From assembly GCF_963678635.1 (NCBI RefSeq), contig NC_087070.1, forward strand, positions 51,010,514 through 51,074,513: a DNA stretch of 64,000 bases, in the 5' to 3' direction. The first letter of the stretch is position 1. Each line of letters starts with the position of its first letter. Positions 32,092 through 42,162 of the stretch are shown one piece after another. The position numbers and the translations under genes are program-made. This stretch comes from Symsagittifera roscoffensis (taxonomy: Eukaryota > Xenacoelomorpha > Acoela > Convolutidae). The notes under the pieces are model-generated. The model was given only the letters and a program-made list of their open reading frames with translations, was not told the DNA's origin and searched no databases.

Positions 32092-32152
32092 ACTATGTCA
32101 ATCGTTTAATGACAAAAGGAGTGATAACAGATATTAATTGTAAGCCTTTTGG

Positions 32153-32395
32153 CTAGCTCAAAATAGTTCTCCTTTTATGCAGTGAAGTTCTTCTTTGTGT
32201 GAGTTCTGATATTTCTCGTCGATATTTTACTACGTCTACTTTTCGAAGATCCTTTAGCTCGCCTCGTAGTAAGTTTACTAGACATTCGCTGAGGAATTGA
32301 ATGAAACTTTTTGGACAATGGAGAATGAATTGTTTATGAAGTTTTTGGGAAAATGTTTGAAATATTGGGAGTATAGAGACGTATTGTATGCTCAT
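32153..32395 (-). CDS. Small basic conserved Maverick protein, block A
   Basis: 80 codons from an ATG at 32395, overlapping the end of the ATPase by ~60 bp. The pattern ECLVNLLRGELKDL, then a helix ending in a basic SLHKRRTIL tail, matches a small basic protein that I recall immediately after the ATPase in many Mavericks. Function unknown; core or packaging accessory by composition. The frame is intact here. In block B one extra base in CTTCAAAAAAC shifts it. Confidence 0.55.
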   Translation of the reverse strand: MSIQYVSILPIFQTFSQKLHKQFILHCPKSFIQFLSECLVNLLRGELKDLRKVDVVKYRREISELTQRRTSLHKRRTILS

Positions 32396-33095
32396 CGTCC
32401 AAAAACTTAGTTTCTGTTCCTGCTGGTAGATAAAACTTTGATGGAACTGAACCACTGTTTGTGCAATATCTTAGCGAATCAACTGTTTTTGGAGTTAAAT
32501 CAATGAGTAAATGACCATAAGGAGTAGATGTTACATCTTGATACCACTCTTTCAATTGTGATCCTAGACCTAGTTGTTGACTTAATGTATTGATTTGTAA
32601 AACATCTCTCGCTGACTTGAATAGGACTATATGTGTAATTTGTAACTCAACATCTCTTCCCAATTTGCTTTGATGAAACAAGTTATGCTTAATTCATATT
32701 GTATTCAGTCCCCTGTGTCTTCCAGCAGTAGCAACTTTAACAAACTGCTTAGAATTTGAAATTTCTTCACAAGAGTCATCAAATATTAACAGGTATTTTG
32801 TTCCATTATTGGGAAGGTTTTCAATCAGTTCAAAGTCGACTCCTTGGATAAACTTAAGGTTTTTTCTTTGCATTTGTCCATAAAGAGGATGATAATGTTG
32901 ATAAAAATAAAAAATTTTGTCAATCTTTGGTTGAAATGTACCAATTTTTAACCACTCAAAAATAAGATGTGATTTTCCAGATCTACTCGGTCCAATTAGC
33001 GAAATAAAAACTCGTTCTTTGGTAGAAATTATTTTATTCTTAGCTTTGGAGAAGGTAAAATATAACCGACTGTACTTGAAAAAATTGCTACCCAA
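32334..33095 (-). pseudogene. FtsK/HerA-type DNA-packaging ATPase (A32-like), block A; in-frame UGA, Walker A substitution
   Basis: Walker A is at 32970-32993 and reads GPSRSGKS; block B has GPSGSGKS, so a glycine has become Arg here (codon 32982-32984). Walker B is KYLLIFDDSCEE. An ATAGRHRGLN segment follows, typical of A32-like packaging ATPases. A TGA at 32694-32696 interrupts the frame just after it. The same frame continues as FHQSKLGRD and HIVLFKS to a stop at 32334. The UGA is shared with block B. The frame opens without ATG, so a short upstream exon or lost start is possible. Role: pumps DNA into capsids. Confidence 0.85.
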
Positions 33096-33186
33096 ACAGT
33101 TGTTTCTTCACATGTAGTGGATAACATTATTCGAACGATTGCACATGCTAGTATTAAAACTATGACAAAAAAGATAGGCCGAAAAT

Positions 33187-33279
33187 AATCTATCCGGCCG
33201 AAAATAAGATAGCGTTACGAACAGACGGTGTACCTTACCTAAAGTTACTCCATGAGTACAGACTAAAGATCATAACTCA
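33187..33279 (+). repeat. 5' LTR remnant of the plus-strand env-bearing retroelement
   Basis: Only about the last 90 bp of the LTR remain, ending CATAACTCA at 33279. They match 7318-7400 reversed, and 47371-47456. Directly before it, GGCCGAAAATAA occurs twice within 25 bp (33177-33206), suggesting a microhomology junction with the truncated Maverick. Confidence 0.6.
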
Positions 33280-33351
33280 TCTGATGCAACCATAAGTCTC
33301 GAACAAGACCTTAATTAACTGAGAATTAGACAATTGCAAAACTGCAAAAAT

Positions 33352-35860
33352 GTTAGATAGAATAGACAATTTAATAGAAATGTCTCTACGTCTCAATAAA
33401 CCTACGCCAATTTTCCAAACAATACAAGAAATACCAGGTATTGCAAGAACACCAAGATCAAGGCTTGAACAACGATCAGGAAACGGACCACTCTACTATA
33501 TGATAGTTTGAAGGAAACCGGAACAAGTTTTTGTATTTAGAATATTTTATGCAGTAAATTTAGGTTTTCATTTACTGACATAAAAAATATTTGAAGAAAA
33601 ATTCTTCATCAACCTAATAGTGCTAAAACTACTATCTATACAATAATTACTGATAAAAAATGCACAAGTCGTTTCCCCCAAAACATGCAGTAAATCAAAA
33701 ACCTTTGAATAAATAATTTTTAAATACAAAATACAAAATTTAGTTAGTATTTAAAATCTTTGTTGTTTGGATATAATAGATCAAATAATTGGATCTATTA
33801 GATCAAAAAGACAAACATGGAACAAGACAAAAATGACCAAAGAAAAGCAAATTATCAAAAGAAGATTTTCAAAGAGACGAAACGCAGTTTCAGAATCAGA
33901 TACAAAAAGCAGAATATAAAAGTCATACAATAACAAACCAGTACGCCTATATATCTGGAATCAACCAAAAAGACATATTGAAAGTTACACCTTAGCAGTT
34001 CTAAGATACAAAAAATGATAGAATACAACAAAAATTTCGATGATAACTCAATACTTCCATTTTTCATACAACCTCAAAGTGATCCCGCCCAAGGACCAGT
34101 ACAATTTTGCCACAAAGTTATCAGCCTAGGCAAATGCAAAATGAAATTCCATTACCATATTATCTACAACAACATGAAATTACAAAAAACACAACTTTTA
34201 AATTTTTTTCAAAAACCAAATGCCGCAGAATCACTCCTCATGACTCTGAATCCATACTTTTTGGGCGGATCTTCTTTTTCTTCTAATAAACCACTAATGG
34301 TATTCACAGGAACAGATTCTGAATACTCAGAAGAAGATTATTTAACTGCAGTCACAGCTATTTTAATTTTAAATCTAAGACTTGAACCAGTAAAAACGTC
34401 ACTTCAACAAAATTGGATACAGAGAAGCGCTGCTCTAATCCAAACCACACGTGAAGGCGGAGCTCAAAAATGTTTTTTAGTTCTACCTATAGACATTAAA
34501 TCAGACTGGAAAAGATTTACACAAAAATTTTCAAATATGTACGACTCTCAAAGAAATAAACAACATCAATGATTTCTATGCAATAAAATCCGTAGACTCC
34601 CCAATGAAACAATTAAGCAACTTGCAGTAAGAATCAAAACCTTCGTAAGAAAAACATATTTTCCTAATTCGCATGATTATGAAAACACAAGGATGACAGA
34701 AAACTTAATGATGATTTTAACACTACAAGTTAAAAAAAGCAATAAAGATAAAATACTATGGAACAAGCTGAAATCACGCTGAAATCACACAAAGAAACAG
34801 AAAATTAAAAATTACAATACGTAAACATCATCCATACAACTACTTCTCAGATAAACAAAACTCATGACTCCGACACTGAACTAGCTGGAAAACTTACTCA
34901 AATATTAAATATCTACGAGAAAAATCCAAATTTTAAATTAAACCTTCATTGAAAAAATGGTGTAACTACTGCCGTAGATATTGACATAGCTTTGCTGAAT
35001 CTAGACAAAAACATCAAGATAATCAGAACAAACCACAGAAACATAGAGAACCAAGTCAATCCTTTTATCAGTACATAAAAAAGACCGGAACTTTTCAGGC
35101 AAAAACATTCACTGTAAAGATAGTTCAGGAAAACCACTCCCAGATAACTAAAATAGTTATAGACATTAATCACCTTATCGAAATAACTATCGCAGAAGAT
35201 GTCCAGATCGAAGAAATCCACAAAAATTCTCACAAAATAGATATAGTAGATCAAACAATCAAAATAACCAATATCGAAAAAATTATTCAAGATCAAATTC
35301 AAACAGAAAAATTGCTCAAATTATATAAAAATTTGCTCTAATTTAAACTCTTCAAATAGATAATTTTCAAACGACTGTTCCAGAAATTCCTCTTATAAAC
35401 GAAACAGAAATTACTCAAACAATAGAAAAGACAATACTCAGATAATAGACCACGAAATTATTCAAGCAACAGGTCAAACTTTAATGATAATGAAGATAGA
35501 TCACGCGACCATTCCAGGTATTGACAACTCAGAAAATTCAGAGTTACAACTAACTCACATAAATTGTGAATCCACAGATGATGAGAGCGAAACAGAAAAT
35601 ATCCTTTCAAAAAAACATGCTTCACATTGAAGATGAATAGGAAACACCAATTGAATCGAAGTATTGTCAAGCCAACAAAACAGTTAATAATTTCAAAAAA
35701 AATCAAAAAAAAACACAAAACATAACAGATTACACCGAACCAGAACTTACAGAATGTTCAAGTAAGAAAAATATATATCAAAATACAACAGATTAAATAC
35801 AACCACCTAAAAAATTTGGACAATACCACTTCTCTTAGAAAGCCCAAAGAAAAATTTTTT
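33352..35860 (+). pseudogene. Gag region of the plus-strand retroelement
   Basis: A short frame starting MLDRIDNLIEMSLRL at 33352 is followed by the 185-codon ORF 34015-34572, with a helical, Gag-like composition (SDWKRFTQKFSNMY). After it come interrupted frames rich in Lys, Asn and Gln up to 35860. There is no zinc knuckle I can defend. It lies between the LTR remnant and the aspartic protease motif, where gag belongs. The minus-strand element lacks this part altogether. The strand is very A-rich and G-poor. Confidence 0.5.
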
Positions 35861-36360
35861 TCAATCACTAGACCTTGAAAATGATTTCCTAATTGATTCA
35901 GGACTAGAATCAAATATTATAAACCTTCCCACTTAAAATTAAATTCAAATAACATATCCAAGACTTTCAACTTCTAAAACTTTAAGTAAATTAGCCACAT
36001 CACAAAGATCAAGTCCTACAAACTATGAAAAAATTCATTTATACGTTGTTCCAACCCAAAAATGGGACAAAACATGCTTTTAAAAAACGCTTTGAGCAAA
36101 TATGGTACATTACAGATATAAAAAACAATATTGTTAGAAAACCGTTTATCAAAACCTATCTTCCCATTATAAACATCTTGAATAGTAAATTGAAGCTGCA
36201 TTTTTCCAAATTTTGCCCTGTATACAACCGAAAACAAAAAACACCTCAAACCATCATCAGGAGATCTATACAACTTCCTAAAAAAATCAAGTCCATCAAT
36301 ACAACATAGATCAAAACAAACAACGACTGACTATATATGTCCGACCTTCAATTCAAACCA
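35861..36360 (+). pseudogene. Aspartic protease region
   Basis: FLIDSGLESNIINL (about 35886-35927) matches the D(S/T)G active-site loop of retroviral-type aspartic proteases. Frames are interrupted before and after. The 94-codon ORF 36025-36309 probably covers the protease-to-RT linker. Confidence 0.55.
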
Positions 36361-37044
36361 ATCCATAATTTTTTCTAGTAACATTCTCATCAATCAAATA
36401 CACAAAAAGTACAAGTTCAGATATAATTTCGAAAAACAACGAGCAAATAAAGTCCCAATTCACTTACAAGATAAATTCAAAAGATTACTAGATATGCTAG
36501 AACAATACGAAATCGTTTCTTTAGTTAATAAAAAAGAAAAACCAAAAAAAAACATTCATAAATCCAGTTTTTAAGCTCGCTAAAGGAGAGTCATTAAAAA
36601 ATGTTCAAGATGCTAGATACCTCAATTCACTTATTGATGAATCTAAATGTAAGCAGCTGAAATGAACAGCGCGTATAATCAAACGCCACTAGACGAAAAG
36701 TCACGACGCTTAACACCTTTCGTTATTGGAAATCAACAATAAGAATATAATAGACTTTTCTATGGATTTTCCATAGGACCAACAGCTTTTTCAACACTCA
36801 TGAGTAAAATTTTTTCGGTTGTTGTAAGCATTTTATACCCTATTTAGAATATATTTTCTTGCAATCAGAAACAAAACACGAAATGCTCAAAGTATTGGAA
36901 AAATATCACCAAATACTACTTAAGGAAAATATGAAAGCAGCCCCAGATAAATCACATTTCTTTCTTATCCGTCTTATTTTCCGTGGACATATTATTGAAC
37001 GAAATACAATCATTCCAGTAAAAAATGGCATAGACGCAATCTAA
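36361..37044 (+). pseudogene. Reverse transcriptase, catalytic box lost
   Basis: NPVFKLAKG (~36558), AYNQTPLDEKSRRLTPF (36669-36720) and LFYGFSIGPTAFSTLMSKIF (~36749-36812) are Ty3/gypsy RT blocks, with stops between them. At the YLDD site of the minus-strand copy, this copy reads unrelated residues in all frames (36834-36858), so the catalytic aspartates are gone. KVLEKYHQILLKENMK follows (36889-36936). Confidence 0.75.
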
Positions 37045-37176
37045 AATTTTCAACCTCCAACAAACAAAAAGTGAATCCAAGAATTTCTTGGAATGCAAAT
37101 TTTTTAAGTAAATAAGTCTATAAAAAACTTAATACCAGCTTATAATATTCTCAGACAACAAAAAAATTTTGAATGG

Positions 37177-37677
37177 ATGACAGAACACCAAAAACGATTT
37201 GAGGAAATAAAAACACTTCTCACTGAACAAATGTCAAATACGATCCCAGATCTAGATCAACCATTTTATGCCATGTGCGACACCTCAAATTTTGGAATTG
37301 GCGCAGCATTATTACAATCACACAAAAGAACAAACAAAATGAATCTTATCTCAGCAAAATCAAGACTATTGACTCAAGCCGAACTTAGGCTCTCTACTCT
37401 TATGAGAGAATGTACAGCTATAATATACACTCTCACAGAATATGAATTTTTAATACGTGGATCAAAACATCCAGCAGTTCTATTTACAGATCATAAACTT
37501 ATAATTTTCCCATTTACACAAAATTCAAATCCAAACCATAGGGTTTATAGGTTTCAACTAAACCTTATGAAATGCCCAAACTTACATATAGTCTGGACTG
37601 CAGGAAAAATTTGTGTATTACGAGATACACTCAGTCGAAATACACCACCTGATTTGATAACAAGAAAACGACGGTAG
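37177..37677 (+). CDS. RNase H domain ORF of the plus-strand retroelement
   Basis: 166 uninterrupted codons: an FYAMCDTSNFGIGAALLQ segment (first catalytic Asp), MRECTAIIYTL (Glu), VLFTDHKLI (Asp) and LRDTLSRN (final Asp) in the expected RNase H order for Ty3/gypsy elements. It degrades RNA in the RNA-DNA hybrid during reverse transcription. It survives open in a gene otherwise full of stops, so it is not evidence that the element is active. Confidence 0.75.
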   Translation: MTEHQKRFEEIKTLLTEQMSNTIPDLDQPFYAMCDTSNFGIGAALLQSHKRTNKMNLISAKSRLLTQAELRLSTLMRECTAIIYTLTEYEFLIRGSKHPAVLFTDHKLIIFPFTQNSNPNHRVYRFQLNLMKCPNLHIVWTAGKICVLRDTLSRNTPPDLITRKRR

Positions 37678-38087
37678 AATTATCGCAAAAAGAAATACCC
37701 TAAGTTTTTCCTTGAAAAAGACGAATCATCACTACAATTAGGATGTAAATATGCAGTAAAAACCGACCTTTATAATGCAAAATTAAGCAATTCACAGCAT
37801 ATTCCACTATATCTAGATTGCCAAAATAATTATTACTAAGTAGACTTGTTCGGAAACTCTACATTTAAACCGATACCATATTCATCAAGAATCAAGAACA
37901 AAACACAACAAAGACCACATAAACAAAAAAGTATAGGACAAACCGGTTTCTCTTAGTAGAAAAGTAAATCACCGATAATATAAGTTTATCATGAACCCAG
38001 GTTTAGACTCAAAATACACAAAAAATCAAGATTTTAGTCTACATGACACTATTAGTAATATACCTCTCAAAGACAGAAATTTAAAGC

Positions 38088-39300
38088 ATGTTTCTACTAG
38101 TCACAGGAAAACGGACACTGGAAGTACTACAGAAATATCAAAACCTTGATCCAGTCATTAGACAAGTTAAGTCTTGGCACAAATATAGAACAAAACCCGT
38201 AAAGGCAGATATTCTAGGAAACAAACACTTCTTAGATACTTCAGAAAATTTAATAACACATCCAAAAATGAGAACACCGATATTTTGGAAGACCAAATAT
38301 TTTGATTAAAATTACCCTGTCTACCATTAAGTATGATAATTCTAGCTTTTCACAATTCACACTCCTTAAATACAAAGGACATGCAGGATCAGAAAAAACA
38401 TACTAAAACTTTATCCAAAATTTTTACTTTCCAAATGCATCAATATGGATTAAAGTATTTAGTAACGATTGCATAACATGCCAATCAAATAAAGCATACC
38501 CACATGAAAAACAAACAGCCGAAAAAAAGACTTTAAACGACAAAGTTTATAATTCAACCACAGAGTCTAATTTGATACAAAAGGACCGATATCACCCTCC
38601 TCAGAAGGAAACTCATAAATAATGCTTATAATGCTTAAAAAACCCAAAAACAAAAGTACCCTGTCTATCATTGAGTATGACACTTCTAGCACTTCACGTC
38701 TCTTATTCCCTAAATATAAAAGGACAAGGAGGATCAGAAAAAATAAATTCTCATTTTTTCATAATTTCTACTTTCCAAATGCACCAATATAAATAAAAAG
38801 TTTAATCGATGATTGCATGAAATGTCAACTAAAAAAACCTTATCCAAATCATAAACAAAAAGCAATAAAAATTAAGACTTTGAAGAACAAAGTTTATATT
38901 TCAATCACAGAATCTCATTTAACACCAAAGGCCCTACATCGCCTTTCGCAGTAGGAAATTCATACATTATGGTAATTGTTGATGCATTTACACACTATGT
39001 AGCACTCAAACCTGTAGCTCATTGTAATGCTTATTGCGCATATACGTTACTCTACGAACACTCGATAGCAAAAACTGGGTTACCAGAAACCATTGTGACA
39101 GATAATGGCACTGAATTCAAAAATAACGAAATCATCACATTATGCCATCTTTATAACCTAAATAAAAACCCCGAACGTCTCATGCCCCATCGACTAATGG
39201 TTTAGTCGAAGGTATGAGCCGTTCACAATAAGAATACCTCAGGTGCATCATAACTGGAAATGATACAAACTATACTGACTGGTCAACAGACTTGAATTTT
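38088..39300 (+). pseudogene. Zinc-finger region (tandemly duplicated) and integrase core
   Basis: 38318-38625 and 38660-38970 are diverged tandem copies of the same ~310-bp segment upstream of the integrase core. Both contain the TTCCAAATGCA...GATTGCAT and CATGCCAATCAA/AATGTCAACTAA-type region that carries the CxxC residues. The core follows from 38969 (VIVDAFTHYVAL, VTDNGTEFKN) and is frameshifted just before the catalytic Glu (~39200). The minus-strand element has a single copy of the segment. Confidence 0.65.
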
Positions 39301-41242
39301 TTCCCCTTAGCTTAAACTCACAGATAACACCAACTCCAAGATTATCTCTTTATGAAATGGTTTTCAATCAAAAAATGCATATGGTCATTGCCAACCTACT
39401 AAAAATCAGTTTGCTATAAATTACCGTGACATACGCACGATGAAGATCAATTTCATCACCTGCAAATCGTAAAAATAGCATCCGGCACACATACGGAATG
39501 TAACTTTTATAGAGATAAAAACACAAGGAAATTTATCAAAAATTAGCCAAAAACTATTACAAAGACAAAACATTCAATAAAAATTAATTCAAGATTCTCA
39601 CAGCTAAAAACATTTAAAACGGAACATATGTCTTTATAACAAATTTTGTAACAGAAAAAGGATGTCTAAAAAATTGCAACCAATCCGAAAAGGATCATTT
39701 AAATTTATTGACAAACCCACTGATTAAACATACAAACTTATTGATTCAAATAAAAAAGAAAAAGTTCAACACCAAAACAACCTCTTACCATGTTATCCAA
39801 CAGATCACGCTCTTCGCGAACTAACACAGTTATACACCTTTACAGGACTAAAAATTGTCCACGGCAACTCAGATGATAATCATCAACAAAATCAAGATAT
39901 AAATTGTTCAACACATTTATATGAGAAAATTATATAGAAATTAAAAGTACCCAAGCAAAATCTCAAAAAATCAATAATAAACAACCTCCTCGAAAACAAA
40001 AGAAAAATTGAAAACCAGAAGAAAAAATAGTACCACAAGAAACAAAATAAATATCACAACAACGACAATCATCACGACTACGAAGTCAACTACGCAAAGA
40101 ATACAAAATTTTTATCCCACAATCTGAAATATTAAAGAAAGTTGATTTTCAGAAACCCGTTTCCTTTTAATTAACAAATTTAAACTTTTTCAACGTAGCA
40201 ACATTTTCTTCTCTTTTCGATATTTCATATAAACACTCTTAAAAAACTAGTTCAGTTTCAGCCAATCAGAATCACCCCACTCTGACACCACTTCATTAGC
40301 CGTCATTTTGCTCATTTCAAACATATAACGAAACTATAATTTAAAGACCTCCAGGTCAAAACAAAAGCAAAAAGTCTACATTTGACAAGTGAAATAAACA
40401 AAATCCACAACCCTCCCCTATCAACAAGTACAAAAATTAACGATATTGTCTCAACTTACACTCCACATTTCCCCCCAAAAAAAACATATTAAATAAGCCT
40501 AGAGAAAAAATACGACATGATCATTTAGCCTAAAGTAGATATAACTCCTGATTATCCCCAATCACCCAATAAAAAAAAAAAAACTAGGAAGCTCATTCCT
40601 AGACCTCCAAACTTACCCTCACCAGGAATTGCCCATATCCAACCCATTTGTCAAAATCAATAAACAAGCCGACCACACTCAGTTTCCGACTCGGAAAAAA
40701 GTAATTCGACCAAACGAATCACAAACAAAACATTTCTCAAATGCTTCTCTCCCAAAAAGTTTGACTTCTCAAAATAATATTTTCAAAAGTTTTTTTCATT
40801 TTTCACAATCTTTTTTTTCAACTCAGTTTATTTTTTATCGTAGACACCGTTGAAATATTCCTCCCCTCCTTATAAAAGTTTTTGAAGTTTTTTCGTAATG
40901 TTTCAATCCCTCCTAAAAGCCTACCTCAACTTCTCAAAAATCCTTCCCCACCTTCTCAGGTACGATAATTCAACAACTATCTAAATGTTAAGACATTTAT
41001 TCAACAAGAAAGACATCCTTCTTCTTTTAGTAATTTTTGTCACCTTTCTAGTTTCATTGATTTTGAAAACTTGTAAAAGTGTAAAAAAGGCAAAAATCAC
41101 ATTTGCAGTATCAACAACCCTTTAATATTCTCCTCTCATAGAAGAATATTATAAACAACAAAGATTTTGTAACAAGAAAAAAATAATTCAAAAACAATTA
41201 AAATCTGCTGATCAACAACCCACACAACAATCCATACCGACT
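39301..41242 (+). pseudogene. Distal pol and membrane-ORF region
   Basis: 39300-40170 holds broken integrase C-terminal coding sequence. 40200-40860 appears intergenic. 40987-41124 encodes a hydrophobic LLLLVIFVTFLVSLILKTC segment matching the membrane ORF at 11133-11528. All frames are interrupted. Confidence 0.45.
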
Positions 41243-42162
41243 ATGACATCCCAGGAACTTGCAACACCAGCGTTTAGTCAAACAAATCAATACCAATCAT
41301 TAACAAGCATTTCATTTCAAGAAAATCCCTATACATTTGAAGAAAGACACGCGTTACTATCAGAATATTTAATACCCGTAGTTCGCCATGCACCTCTAAG
41401 TGAACCGCAATACAAACCAACATACAGCAACTATCCTTCTCTCCAACGAGACCTTAAAAGAATAAGACATCCATGTCAAAACCAAAATCAAACATCTACA
41501 AAAGCTAGACAATTAATCCATCCAAGAATAAATAGAAATCTAACAACACCCAGAATTCATTTTCTTATACCCTCATCACCATCCCTAAATCTCTAGACTT
41601 TTCAAGAAACACAATTCAAACTACTCCCACCATTACAAACAATTTCACGACAAATTACTCCAAACATAGCATCGGATTAAATATGATCAACCCCCACATC
41701 TGAACAAGTTCGTGAAAATCCCCTAAAGACCCCAACTTCAACAAACCTCTCCCACATTGGATGACACAATCTTTCACTCAGGGTGAGCCAAACTTACTGA
41801 AAGACCCTATAGATATCTCATCCGATACATTTTTGTCACTACCAGAAACTTTATCACTACCTTCAACTCCTTCAACAATAAGTCAATCTCCAACTACAAT
41901 AATTCCACTTAATTTCCCAACAAATTTAGATGATAGATATAGAGAACTCTTAATCAACAATATACCTATACGACTAGATTGGAATACATTCATAGCACCC
42001 CCTCCTTTATTTGGTCAACATCTTGATAGCAACAAATTACACAATTGGGCGCTCAACAAGTTACAATACAGACACGATATTCACAAAAAAATACAAGAAC
42101 ACAATATACAGAACCTTACACAAGACCATTTAACACTTCAATTTGAAATAACTAAAAATTAA
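41243..42162 (+). pseudogene. Proline-rich accessory ORF, plus-strand copy
   Basis: Two ORFs (41243-41596, 41761-42162) with VVRHAPLSEPQYKP, PSLQRDLKR and LDWNTFIAPPPLFGQHLDS, homologous to 10137-11097. A frame break lies near 41600-41760. Function unknown. Confidence 0.5.

Larger units (their letters stand above)
18805..33170. repeat. Segmental duplication, block A (~14.4 kb)
   Basis: This whole interval recurs in the same orientation and order at 46985-60987. From about 24600 rightwards the two copies differ only rarely. From 18805 to about 24500 they differ by several percent plus insertions and deletions, such as ~490 bp at 22660-23150 and ~150 bp at 24150-24300 present only here. The right boundary is abrupt: at 33170 the Maverick sequence stops and retroelement LTR sequence begins, while the other copy continues into further Maverick genes. 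Confidence 0.9.

Noticed and set aside
15670-33095. A reassigned genetic code with UGA as Trp
   Set aside because: Trp is encoded by UGG throughout, ordinary frameshifts and UAA/UAG breaks also occur, and several genes are plainly decayed; kept only as a question about readthrough.
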